Assembly: GCA_943788025.1 (NCBI GenBank)
Contig: CALSOR010000002.1
Location: 372,001-436,000, forward strand
From: JABAAE01 sp905480545
Lineage (GTDB): Bacteria; Planctomycetota; Planctomycetia; Pirellulales; Pirellulaceae
Direction of reading: 5' to 3'
DNA length: 64,000 bases
Below the pieces are notes generated by a model that was not told the DNA's origin, did no database searches, and saw only the letters and a program-made list of their open reading frames with translations. Positions within the stretch are counted from its first letter, which is position 1, and each line of letters begins with the position of its first letter. This document shows, in pieces, positions 8,393 through 16,434 of this stretch. Both the position numbers and the translations under genes were made by a program.

Positions 8393-9802
8393 ATGAACGA
8401 ACTTGCATCCGAAAGACTTGCTGCAGACCCCAGGCTGGCACAGGCAAAGCAATTAATTCTCGCCGCTTTGGCGGAGCATACCGGCAGTGTTCATTCCATT
8501 AAGGCTGCCGATCCGGAACGCAAAGTCAGCTATCAAACGATGTTGGATAATTGCGGGGTGTACCGCGGGGGCGATCTGTTCTATCCGTACCTTTCGTCTG
8601 GCGCCGGAAACGGTCCGTTTGTTGAACTTGCTGACGGCAGTGTCAAATTGGACATGATCATCGGAATTGGCGTGCATGGATTCGGACATTGCAATCCTGA
8701 TTTGGTTACTGCTGGAATCGATTCTGCAATTTCGGATACGGTAATGCAGGGCAACTTGCAAACCAACACCCAAAGCGTACAGCTTTCGAAGACATTCATC
8801 GATCTTGCCAATCAAAATGTGGCTGCAAGCGAGACCGAGAATCGTTTCGCACATTGTTTTCTTTCGACTAGCGGAGCGATGGCGAATGAAAATGCGTTGA
8901 AGATGGCGTTTCAAAAGAACTATCCGGCAAATCGAATCTTGGCGTTCAGGCACTGTTTTGCCGGACGGACATTGGGCTTGGCACAGGTTACAGATAAGGC
9001 CGCTTACCGGGATGGTTTGCCGGAAACGATCAACGTTGATTACTTGCCGTTTTATGATGCAGCAAAACATGAACAGAGCATCAAGTCAGCCGTCACGCAC
9101 TTGCGATCCCACTTAAATCGGCACCCTGGTAAATACGCTGCTTTTTGGATGGAGCTGATCCAAGGCGAGGCCGGTTACTATCCAGGGCATCGCGATTTTT
9201 TCATGGCGTTGATCAATGAACTGAAAGACCAAAACTGTGCGATTATCGCGGACGAAGTCCAAACGTTCTCCAGGACTTCAGAACCGTTTGCGACGCAATA
9301 TTTCCAGCTGGAGGAGCATGTCGATGTTATCACCGTTGGCAAAATCACTCAGGTTTGCGCTACGATATTCAAAGCCAATTACAATCCACGTCCTGGACTG
9401 ATCAGTCAGACATTTACAGGCAGCACCTGGGCGATCAATGCAGCGCAAACCATCATTCAAGGGCTAATCGATCGAGGCAATTTTGGTGAAGGAGGCCTGA
9501 ACGATCAGCTTCATTCGCATTTTGCCGATCACCTGAAGCGAATTGGCGACGAGCACCCCGGTACCGTATCGGGGCCGTATGGAATCGGCGGGATGGTTGC
9601 ATTTACGCCATGCGACGGTTCGGCAGAGAAAGCCAAACAAATGTGCCACGCTTTGTATGACGCTGGACTGATGGGTTTCATTGCCGGTGGATCCCCAAGT
9701 CGAATTCGCTTTTTATTGCCGCTGGGCGTGGTGACCATGGAACACATCGATCTTGCAGCGGAAATCATTGAATCCGTTGCGTCTGAAATGAAGTCGGTTT
9801 AA
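8393..9802 (+). CDS. Class III (acetylornithine-type) PLP aminotransferase
   Basis: A 469-residue fold-type I, class III aminotransferase. It has the glycine-rich cofactor region (LSTSGAMANENALKMA), the HCFAGRTLG segment, the Asp of ADEVQTF that contacts the pyridine nitrogen, and a Schiff-base Lys in VGKITQV. The usual GFGRTG after DEVQT is changed to FSRTSEP, which marks an unusual subfamily and makes assignment to GABA, ornithine or lysine transaminases unsafe. It lies 100 bp after the M20 hydrolase and 20 bp before arginine N-succinyltransferase. In that setting the likely substrate is N2-succinylornithine or another omega-amino donor from arginine (the AstC role). The ATG at 8393 starts the first conserved helix; the ribosome site is weak. 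Confidence 0.85.
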   Translation: MNELASERLAADPRLAQAKQLILAALAEHTGSVHSIKAADPERKVSYQTMLDNCGVYRGGDLFYPYLSSGAGNGPFVELADGSVKLDMIIGIGVHGFGHCNPDLVTAGIDSAISDTVMQGNLQTNTQSVQLSKTFIDLANQNVAASETENRFAHCFLSTSGAMANENALKMAFQKNYPANRILAFRHCFAGRTLGLAQVTDKAAYRDGLPETINVDYLPFYDAAKHEQSIKSAVTHLRSHLNRHPGKYAAFWMELIQGEAGYYPGHRDFFMALINELKDQNCAIIADEVQTFSRTSEPFATQYFQLEEHVDVITVGKITQVCATIFKANYNPRPGLISQTFTGSTWAINAAQTIIQGLIDRGNFGEGGLNDQLHSHFADHLKRIGDEHPGTVSGPYGIGGMVAFTPCDGSAEKAKQMCHALYDAGLMGFIAGGSPSRIRFLLPLGVVTMEHIDLAAEIIESVASEMKSV

Positions 9803-9822
9803 TTGAGCGTAAGGAACCTAAC

Positions 9823-10857
9823 ATGCTAATCGTTCGTCCGGCGGAAGAATCTGATGTCGACCAACTTTATGATCTCATTCAAGAGTCGGCCTACGGATTA
9901 ACGACTTTGAAAATTTCGAAGCAGCAGTTACACGATCGAGTCGAATCATCGACCTTTTCATTCAAAATGAAATCGGGAAAACCGGCAGGTCAACCCTACG
10001 TTTTTGTGATGGAGGATCTGTCTGTTGGAAAGGTGGTCGGCACCAGTGCGATTTATTCAAAGACTGGTGGTTACGAACCGTTCTATTCTTACAAAATCAA
10101 AGAGTCGATTCATAAAAGCTCTGAGCTGAATGTTGACAAACGAATTTCGTTTTTGGACCTGGAAGAAGAACATGACGGTCCGACTGAAATTGGCAGCCTT
10201 TTTCTGTCGCCTGCCTACTGGGGAAAAGGGCATGGCCGTTTGCTTTCGCTTTCTCGATTCTTGTTTATGGCCGAGCATTTGGATCGTTTTGATAACGAAA
10301 CGATCGCGGAGATGCGCGGAAATGTAACCGAGAACGGATTTTCACCTTTTTGGGCTGCGATTGGATCGCACTTCTTTGAGATTGAATTCCCCCAGGCCGA
10401 AACTTTGACCACCAATTCAAAAAACGTCATCGCCGATCTTTTCCCACGACATCCGATTTACATCCCCTTGCTTCCCGATGATGCGCAAGCAACGATCGCC
10501 AAGGTTCATCAACACACCGAGCCCGCGAAAAAAATGTTGACGGACGAAGGATTTGAACATCGAGATCTGGTCGACATTTTCGACGGTGGCCCGGTGTTGC
10601 ATTGCGACACTGCCAAAATCCGTGCCGTGAATGAAAGCCGTTCGTTCATGGTTTCTGAAATTGTCGAGTCCCTTGACGCAGACGACACACTCGTCGGGAA
10701 TTGCAGTCTCGCGAATTTTCGAACCTGCTTGGGAAAGATTGAAATGGGCGACAACCAAACCGCAGCAATCGATCAAGTCACCGCGTTGGAACTGAGAGTC
10801 AAAGTGGGTGAAATAGTTCGAACCGTCGAATTGAAAGCCGTCAAATCAGAACCCTAA
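9823..10857 (+). CDS. astA: Arginine N-succinyltransferase
   Basis: A 344-residue GNAT-fold enzyme that transfers succinyl from succinyl-CoA to the alpha-amino group of arginine, the first step of the arginine succinyltransferase (AST) pathway. Its length equals that of E. coli AstA. Recognisable stretches are MLIVRPAEESD, YVFVMEDLSVGKVVGTSAIY, GSLFLSPAYWGKGHGRLLS, ETIAEMRGNVTENGFSPFW, LFPRHPIYIPLL and the C-terminal DIFDGGPVLHCD. It follows the aminotransferase by 20 bp. The window has no astB, astD or M14-type astE, so the route is either completed elsewhere or modified, with the M20 hydrolase as the deacylase. A sequence like AAGGAACC lies about 10 bases before the ATG. Confidence 0.93.
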   Translation: MLIVRPAEESDVDQLYDLIQESAYGLTTLKISKQQLHDRVESSTFSFKMKSGKPAGQPYVFVMEDLSVGKVVGTSAIYSKTGGYEPFYSYKIKESIHKSSELNVDKRISFLDLEEEHDGPTEIGSLFLSPAYWGKGHGRLLSLSRFLFMAEHLDRFDNETIAEMRGNVTENGFSPFWAAIGSHFFEIEFPQAETLTTNSKNVIADLFPRHPIYIPLLPDDAQATIAKVHQHTEPAKKMLTDEGFEHRDLVDIFDGGPVLHCDTAKIRAVNESRSFMVSEIVESLDADDTLVGNCSLANFRTCLGKIEMGDNQTAAIDQVTALELRVKVGEIVRTVELKAVKSEP

Positions 10858-11251
10858 TTTGTCGGGCAAACAGCAATTTGAAGTGTCAACTCACAATGTC
10901 TGTTTTGTCGTGACCGAGTTTTTGTACTTTCCAGCCACAATGCAACGGCACATTCCTTTGTTTGGCGGCATGAATGAGGCACCGACATCGATCGTTTTAG
11001 GGTCGCCCGCTGCGCTGTTGAATCGCTCTGTGCGGTTTATTTTCCTTTAACTGGATTCACTTTGTGACTGCAGTTCTTAAAGCGCAAATATCGCGGATCG
11101 CTCCGGGATCGGTCGCCGTTGGTTCGATGTCTCAATAAAGCGTTCCTTCTTTTGCGCACCATGAAGTTCTGCGGAGCATAAGCAACTCGTCCATCGACAA
11201 TTACGATCACGGCGATCCGCCCCGATCGAACACCAAGCAGATTCACATTGC
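10858..11251. other. Intergenic region between convergent genes
   Basis: About 390 bases between the 3' ends of astA and the peroxiredoxin gene. Two short open frames (10859-11050 plus, 11037-11246 minus) show no family feature. The minus-strand segment just after the peroxiredoxin stop encodes a plausible beta-strand patch (RIAVIVIVDGRVAYAP) before the frame becomes unconvincing, so it could be a decayed fragment. No terminator hairpin was seen. Confidence 0.3.
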
Positions 11252-11830
11252 TTAAATCGACTTCATCGCTGTTAGCAGCTGGTCGATCGAATGTCTTTTC
11301 TTTTGCGTGCCTGGAAGGACGGCGCGGATCATCCCTGCCTGATCGACGATGACGGTGGTCGGGATCGGAACGCCCGAGTAAATTCCTTTTTCTTTGGAAT
11401 CAAAAACTCCATACGCGCGAATGGTTTTACTTTCCTTATCCGAAAGCAAAGGAAACGAAATGCTGTTCTCTCTTGTAAAATCGCGAAGGATACTCACATC
11501 GTCATAGCTGATACCAACGAGTTGAATTTCAGCGGCTTCAATATCGATCAGCTGGTTTTGCAATTCGACCAATTGCGTTTTGCAAAAAATTCACCAATCG
11601 GCAGAGCGAAAGAAAACGATCGCCGTAAATTTTTTTTCCTCGACAATTCGTGAGAGGCTCCACGGATCACCATACTGATCACTCAATTCGAATTCAGCCG
11701 CTTTTTCACCCACTTTTGCCGACAATGGATTTCCGGAGGGACTCACGCTGGAATTGGAACAACCGGAAAGAAACATAAATAGTACAAGAATTGATTTTGT
11801 AATCGTTTGAAACATTCGGAAATCAGTCAT
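11252..11830 (-). CDS. Candidate selenocysteine-containing lipoprotein peroxiredoxin (UxxC, in-frame UGA)
   Basis: One continuous frame of 192 codons with a single in-frame TGA (11593-11591), which would otherwise appear as two fragments. The N-terminal half has a lipoprotein signal (LFMFLSGC, Cys24) and the start of an AhpC/TSA domain. The TGA sits at codon 80 in FFRSADW-U-IFCKTQL, precisely where homologues have the first Cys of an ADWCxxCK motif. Cys83 is the second position. Downstream the fold continues normally (LVGISYDD, FPLLSDKESKTIRAYGVFD, GVPIPTTVIVDQAGMI). A hairpin with a GGTC loop starts 14 nt after TGA, as in bacterial SECIS elements. Predicted role: a membrane-anchored, extracytoplasmic selenol peroxidase or thiol oxidoreductase. 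The start may be 11830 or 11815. The alternative is a nonsense mutation. No sel genes are in this window. Confidence 0.78.
11560..11576 (-). promoter_or_regulatory. Candidate bacterial SECIS hairpin
   Basis: Read on the minus strand, GCAATT, loop GGTCG, AATTGC form a perfect 6-bp stem with a 5-nt loop. It begins 14 nt after the TGA at 11593-11591, putting the loop about 20 nt downstream. Bacterial SECIS elements lie directly after the UGA within the coding region, with a short stem and a G-starting, often GGUC, apical loop bound by SelB. This hairpin fits all three points. An outer TTTT/AAAA pairing may extend it across a bulge. Confidence 0.7.
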
Positions 11831-12062
11831 TAGAAAAACACTGGCTCTGCTTGTGCAGTCGCTGGCCAATCTGCATTGTAGCGGCAATTGCGTTCCGTTT
11901 GCCCGCAATTCGCAAGCAGTTTTACGAGTTCACCAATGCTCCTCGTGAATGAAGCAACTTTTTGCGAATCGGAATTTTTGTTAGAACATCCGTTTCGTAT
12001 TTGCGGCCCAATCGTCGAATCGAAGTCCCCATAGCATCCTTTTTTGTAACGAAAATAAATTC

Positions 12063-13334
12063 ATGAACGATATTTTTGCCGACCTTCGATGGCGTGGACT
12101 GATCTACCAAACCACCGCAGATGATGAGTTACAGCCGTGGTTGCTCAGCCAAATGCGAACCGTTTACGCAGGCTTCGACCCGACAGCCGACAGCCTGCAT
12201 ATTGGGAGCCTGGTTCCGTTGCTGATTTTACGACGGTTTCAAAAGGCTGGACACAAACCTGTGGCTTTGGTCGGGGGTGCGACTGGTATGATTGGCGACC
12301 CCAGCGGTAAAAGCAAAGAACGAAATTTGCTTTCAGAAGAAGACCTCCAAAAAAACGTCGCCGGAATTGGAGAGCAAATGCGTCAATTTCTCGATTTCGA
12401 AACGGGCGAAAATTCGGCCGTCCTGGTGAACAACTTCGACTGGATGAAAAATTTTTCGTACATCGACTTCCTGCGCGACATTGGGAAAAATTTTCCGGTC
12501 AATGTGATGATCGCCAAGGATTCGATCAAGAATCGACTCGATTCGCCGGCCGGTTTGAGCTACACGGAATTCAGTTATATGCTTTTGCAAGCTTTCGATT
12601 TTGTTCAACTCAATAGAGACTATGGCTGCGAACTACAGGTCGGTGGTCAAGATCAGTGGGGGAACGTAACTGCCGGAATCGATTTGGGTCGCCGCATGGA
12701 TGGCAAAAAGCTATTTGGAATGACCAGCCCATTGTTGACCAAAAGCGATGGATCCAAAATGGGAAAAACGGAATCAGGCACCGTTTGGCTTTCGCCGGAG
12801 AAAACGTCTCCCTACAACTTCTTTCAGTATTGGGTCCAGAAAGTGGATGACGCTGACACGGGAAAATGCTTGCGTTATTTAACGGAGATTCCACACCAAG
12901 AGATTGAGGCAATTGAAGCAGGTGATCCCCGCGATGCAAAAAAAGCGCTGGCGGCTCACATGACTGAATTGGTTCACGGAAAAAGCGGATTGCAAAAAGC
13001 GCAGGCCGCGACGGAAATCTTTTTTGGCAAAGAGGTCACCGATGCAGAATCCGAAGCACTTCAAAGCATTGTGGCAGATGTCCCCAACGCCGAAGTCCAA
13101 CGTTCCGCTTTAGAAGGAGATGGTGTTAACGTGATCGATGCTTTTGTTGAATCCCCGTTGGCGAAAAGCCGCGGCGAGATTCGCCGAACTTTGGAGCAAG
13201 GTGGTGCATACGTCAACAATGTTCGGGTAACGAACGTCGATCACCAAATTACGACGAAGGACTTAATCGGCGGAAAAATGATTTTGCTCCGAAGTGGAAA
13301 AAAGAAGTACGCAATTCTAAATGTCGTAGGTTAG
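12063..13334 (+). CDS. tyrS: Tyrosyl-tRNA synthetase
   Basis: A 423-residue class I aminoacyl-tRNA synthetase of the bacterial TyrRS type. It charges tRNA-Tyr in the cytoplasm. The N-terminal Rossmann domain carries YAGFDPTADSLHIGSL (HIGH motif as HIGS) and LVGGATGMIGDPSGKS. Tyrosine-binding residues are in the QAFDF and GGQDQWGN segments, and the KMSKS loop appears as KMGKT. A C-terminal S4-like RNA-binding domain (about residues 355-420: SRGEIRRTLEQGGAYVNN) completes the protein. The ATG at 12063 precedes the first conserved helix. It is divergent from the peroxiredoxin gene and convergent with csrA, with a bidirectional terminator between. Confidence 0.97.
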   Translation: MNDIFADLRWRGLIYQTTADDELQPWLLSQMRTVYAGFDPTADSLHIGSLVPLLILRRFQKAGHKPVALVGGATGMIGDPSGKSKERNLLSEEDLQKNVAGIGEQMRQFLDFETGENSAVLVNNFDWMKNFSYIDFLRDIGKNFPVNVMIAKDSIKNRLDSPAGLSYTEFSYMLLQAFDFVQLNRDYGCELQVGGQDQWGNVTAGIDLGRRMDGKKLFGMTSPLLTKSDGSKMGKTESGTVWLSPEKTSPYNFFQYWVQKVDDADTGKCLRYLTEIPHQEIEAIEAGDPRDAKKALAAHMTELVHGKSGLQKAQAATEIFFGKEVTDAESEALQSIVADVPNAEVQRSALEGDGVNVIDAFVESPLAKSRGEIRRTLEQGGAYVNNVRVTNVDHQITTKDLIGGKMILLRSGKKKYAILNVVG

Positions 13335-13400
13335 GCGTTTCGGAGAATGTACTGACGCGATTTGCCCTGAATCAATCCCGACAAGGGCATGGGTGATAGC

Positions 13401-13433
13401 TTGCCGATGATCATTCTTGAAGCTGACGAATAA
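13401..13433 (+). repeat. Left arm of a 33-bp imperfect inverted repeat
   Basis: TTGCC, three unmatched bases, then a 25-base core identical to the reverse complement of 13579-13603. The pair flanks the tyrS/csrA terminator. Read as protein, both arms end in IILEADE followed by TAA, so they may be two copies of the end of the same lost gene in opposite orientation. A 12-base piece of the core also occurs at 14417-14428. Confidence 0.75.
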
Positions 13434-13522
13434 CGAAGCGTTGGAGCATGCCGCCAATCCCGCTGAACCCGCGAGGTAACATTAACGTTGATCGCCAAGC
13501 CTGAAACCACTCTTTGCGCATG

Positions 13523-13555
13523 AAAAAAGGCGGCTCATAGCGAGCCGCCTTTTTT
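13523..13555. terminator. Bidirectional rho-independent terminator of tyrS and csrA
   Basis: Perfect inverted repeat: AAAAAAGGCGGCTC, loop ATAGC, then the complementary arm ending in a T run. It lies between the converging tyrS and csrA genes and can serve both strands. Confidence 0.9.
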
Positions 13556-13578
13556 GATTCTGCCCCTCAAACTCATCC

Positions 13579-13611
13579 TTATTCGTCAGCTTCAAGAATG
13601 ATCGGGGGCAA
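13579..13611 (-). repeat. Right arm of the 33-bp imperfect inverted repeat
   Basis: Reverse complement of the arm at 13401-13433, with 25 consecutive identical bases and a further five beyond three mismatches. The arms are separated by about 145 bp that contain the terminator. No transposase or target duplication is visible. Confidence 0.75.
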
Positions 13612-13770
13612 GATTGCTGGTGCGTTCCGGGTGTGGACTTCAAACTCCTTTGATGTCCTCAAGCGGCGTCGGGCTCGATTGTTTCGCGAGTCGTTTTGGC
13701 GATTGATTCACCTCCGTGTCAATCGCGTCGACATCCTTACGAGTCGCGTCGGAACGCTTACGAGCGAGCA

Positions 13771-13956
13771 CTACGAGGCTTTTTTCTTTGGAATTTTTGC
13801 CTCGTCTCTTAGCTCAAGCTCTTCTCGCAAAATGGTTACCTCCCTGGGTGCATCGATTCCGAGTCTTACCTTTTCTCCAGACACGTCGATGACCGTCACC
13901 ACAATGTCGTCCCCAAGTTTCAGCCGTTGGGTTTTTTTGCGAGATAGTACCAGCAT
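13771..13956 (-). CDS. csrA: Carbon storage regulator CsrA
   Basis: A 61-residue RNA-binding translational regulator. It has the full family signature: MLVLSRKKTQRLKLGDDIVV, then VRLGIDAP, REVTILREEL, with the RNA-contacting residues near the start (L4, R6) and the conserved Arg of the REEL segment. The dimer binds GGA motifs in target mRNA leaders. AGAGGAA upstream of the ATG is a good ribosome site. A small gene of unknown function ends 41 bp upstream on the same strand, so the two are probably co-transcribed. The transcript should end at the terminator at 13523-13555. Confidence 0.95.
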   Translation of the reverse strand: MLVLSRKKTQRLKLGDDIVVTVIDVSGEKVRLGIDAPREVTILREELELRDEAKIPKKKAS

Positions 13957-13997
13957 TAATGTATTCCTCTGTCGTTGTCGTATGTGAAATGCGAGGC

Positions 13998-14288
13998 TCA
14001 GTTAAACTTCAATCTGGATGAAACATCTAACTGAATTCGTTTAGAACGCTCACCCGTCGCCTGATAGAACAACACGGTGTTCTTTTCAGATTCCCATACC
14101 GCGGTCAATTTGACGCTCCGCGGACCATGGAGACAAAACAGCATGCCACATGGCTTGCCCCGGCGATTCAACACCTGTTCTGTTGTTTGGTAAGCATCTA
14201 ACTCGAAGTCGTTTTCCTCACACAGTTGTTTGAAAATAAAATGACGTAAATCATTCAGCTCAGTGATGGGTTTGCAGTTTGGCTGCAT
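13998..14288 (-). CDS. Small conserved-looking protein upstream of csrA
   Basis: A 96-residue soluble protein of unknown function. The ATG at 14288 is chosen over the TTG at 14297 because GGAGG lies nine bases upstream. The sequence reads as a compact alpha/beta protein: an N-terminal helix (ITELNDLRHFIFKQL), then beta strands (GMLFCLHGPRSVKLTAVW, NTVLFYQATGERSKRIQL). It shares the strand and probably the transcript with csrA. The link suggests a role in post-transcriptional or flagellar control, but nothing in the sequence proves it. No domain recognised. Confidence 0.7.
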   Translation of the reverse strand: MQPNCKPITELNDLRHFIFKQLCEENDFELDAYQTTEQVLNRRGKPCGMLFCLHGPRSVKLTAVWESEKNTVLFYQATGERSKRIQLDVSSRLKFN

Positions 14289-14662
14289 AAAAATCAACCT
14301 CCAAGTTTTCCAAATGCTTCAACGATGATTTTGATTCAATCGGCGTTGGAATTCCCAAAACCGTTAAAATCATGTTAATCTCGTATCAGAACAGTTTTTA
14401 GGATTGGGCTGTACTAGAAGCTGACGAAAGAAGTATCGACAACAACGACTGCATTCACTATGGGCAAAATGCGAAGTTTATAAAGTTCTGGTAAATTGCA
14501 TCGCTCGCTGCGCGGCGCATTCGGAACAGTTTGACTTTACGATACAAGCCTACGGCAAACGACGTTGCATAAACGCAAACTGCTGTGCAAACTCTGAATG
14601 TTAGAGAGACTAGTGCGACTAAGGAAAAAACATTGAGTTTAAAGTTTATAACGAGCCAATCG
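14289..14662. other. Intergenic region with divergent promoters
   Basis: About 370 bases between the csrA-linked gene (minus) and the VWA lipoprotein gene (plus). No gene or RNA was recognised. It contains GAAGCTGACGAA (14417-14428), a 12-base match to the core of the inverted repeat around the tyrS/csrA terminator. Confidence 0.35.
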
Positions 14663-16315
14663 ATGAACCGTAGTTTTCTGCCGAAACGTTTGCATCTGCA
14701 CCGTATTGCTATAATTGCTTTGTTAACTGTCGTTCACCTGGGCTGCGGCGAGCCTGACGCGACCACTCCAAAGAGCAACGACGATTCAAATGCCGCCGAT
14801 TCAAAAACCAATTCGACCCTTCAGAAGAACCAAGCATCGAATACGCCTAAGATTAAAAAAAAATCTTCTTCAAAAATCATGAAAAAGCCATTTTCATCGG
14901 CCGAGACGAACGGGTCGTTTTCGGCGGCAAAGTCTTTCGATGGAAAACCCAAAGTCAACCTCGTCAAAGCAATTTGGGACTACGGCTTGGAATCGCAACT
15001 TTCCAATCCAACCGTTATTGTATGGCTATTTGACGTCTCCCAGAGTGCGACGGCATTACGCAGCAAAGTCATTTCCGGAATTCGCTCCATTCCAAAAGTC
15101 AGCAATGACAAAATGTTTGAGTCGATGGTAGCAACCTATTCAAACGGCCCCATGTCCCTTCTTTCTGAGTCCCCCACCAAAGATTTCCCAAAGCTTTTGG
15201 AGCAACTGACAGCGATTGAAGAATCAACCACAGAAGGCGAAAAGACGTTTGCGGCGTTGAACGAAGCAGCCAAAAAGCTAGGGCCCTTGCGACGCACTGA
15301 TCGCAAGTCATTGATTGTCGTTTTGGTTACTGATGAAGCGGGCGACGATTCGAAGGAAGCAACCGACAATGGCAGCACTCAGCTCGAAGATGCAATCGCC
15401 AACTTCAAGCGGTTCTCAATGCCATTGTTTGTGATTGGAAATCCAGCACCATTCGGACGGTCGGTTGATGCACCCGCGGCAACAACGAAAAACTTAACTT
15501 ATGGTCCGGAGTCCGTATCTTCGGAAAGAATCAACATGGGAACGTGGGACGGTTCTACGGAATTGGATCGATTTGATTCCGGGTTTGGCCCTTGGGGACT
15601 CGAGCGACTTTGTCGGCAAAGTGGTGGACGATACCTAGCCGACCGCCCGGAGGCTCGCTCTGCCCGCTTGGTAAGTCGCATGCAAAGCAATTGGCCAATC
15701 GTGATGTCAGAACAGTTCAAAGATGCCATCATGAGTCGCTATAAACCGTTTTATGGAACGTACGACGAATACAATTCTGACCTGCAATCCAACAAGGCTA
15801 AACTTGCCTTGCATAACGCCGCCAAACAGCCAAACACTCAGGTCTACCGAATTCAGAATTATGAATTCGGTGCAGGAAATGAAGCTCAATTGGTACGAGA
15901 AATCAACAGCGCACAACGAACCCCTGCCGTGATTCGTCCCGGCCTCGAAAAACTGTATGGGATCCTGAAAGAAGGCGAAAGTGATCGTGAAAACCTGACA
16001 TCGAAACGATGGCAAGCAGGATACGACCTCGCCTACGGTCGTGTTCTTGCCAATTACATTCGTGTTGTCGTCCTCAATACGATGCTCGCCGAGATGAAGG
16101 GAGGCAAAACATTTTCGAATCCAGCAAACAACCGCTGGGTGCTCGAACCGAGTGATGAAGTCTCAACGGGTAGTGGTGACAAACGACTTGCTGAAAAAGC
16201 AACAAAGTACTTAAGCCGCGTCATCGCCGATCACCCCGGTACGCCGTGGGCCAAAATTGCTGAAAAGGAACTCGAACGTCCGCTGGGTTGGAAGTGGACG
16301 GAAGCTCAACGTTGA
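14663..16315 (+). CDS. VWA-domain lipoprotein
   Basis: A 550-residue lipoprotein. The ATG at 14663 opens a basic n-region, a hydrophobic core and the lipobox VHLGC. An upstream TTG at 14585 would add a non-signal extension and is rejected. After a low-complexity Ser/Lys/Asn linker, a von Willebrand factor A domain begins near residue 115: VIVWLFDVSQSA contains a MIDAS-type DxSxS, and RKSLIVVLVTDEAGDD fits a later strand and acidic loop. The C-terminal 200 residues look helical and match no family known to me. Likely anchored in the envelope and involved in protein-protein contact; the partner is unknown. NAD kinase follows on the same strand. Confidence 0.75.
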   Translation: MNRSFLPKRLHLHRIAIIALLTVVHLGCGEPDATTPKSNDDSNAADSKTNSTLQKNQASNTPKIKKKSSSKIMKKPFSSAETNGSFSAAKSFDGKPKVNLVKAIWDYGLESQLSNPTVIVWLFDVSQSATALRSKVISGIRSIPKVSNDKMFESMVATYSNGPMSLLSESPTKDFPKLLEQLTAIEESTTEGEKTFAALNEAAKKLGPLRRTDRKSLIVVLVTDEAGDDSKEATDNGSTQLEDAIANFKRFSMPLFVIGNPAPFGRSVDAPAATTKNLTYGPESVSSERINMGTWDGSTELDRFDSGFGPWGLERLCRQSGGRYLADRPEARSARLVSRMQSNWPIVMSEQFKDAIMSRYKPFYGTYDEYNSDLQSNKAKLALHNAAKQPNTQVYRIQNYEFGAGNEAQLVREINSAQRTPAVIRPGLEKLYGILKEGESDRENLTSKRWQAGYDLAYGRVLANYIRVVVLNTMLAEMKGGKTFSNPANNRWVLEPSDEVSTGSGDKRLAEKATKYLSRVIADHPGTPWAKIAEKELERPLGWKWTEAQR

Positions 16316-16434
16316 TCAATCGCACCTGATTCGCTTTCCATCAATACGGAAACGAAGTGGCATGCTACAATGTCGCTCAACGTCAAAGCTTCAAACAACA
16401 TCAAAAAATAATTTCAGCAAAGGAATCCTTCGAT

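Noticed and set aside
10859..11246. Two short open frames between astA and the peroxiredoxin gene
   Set aside because: No start signal or recognisable domain; at most a decayed fragment on the minus strand.
11252..11572. A separate 106-residue peroxiredoxin starting at MVELQNQL
   Set aside because: The TTG start lies inside the thioredoxin fold, after the active site. The frame is continuous upstream through the UGA to a lipoprotein signal, so it is one gene.
13598..13987. 129-codon open frame antisense to csrA
   Set aside because: It covers csrA on the other strand, and csrA is certain.
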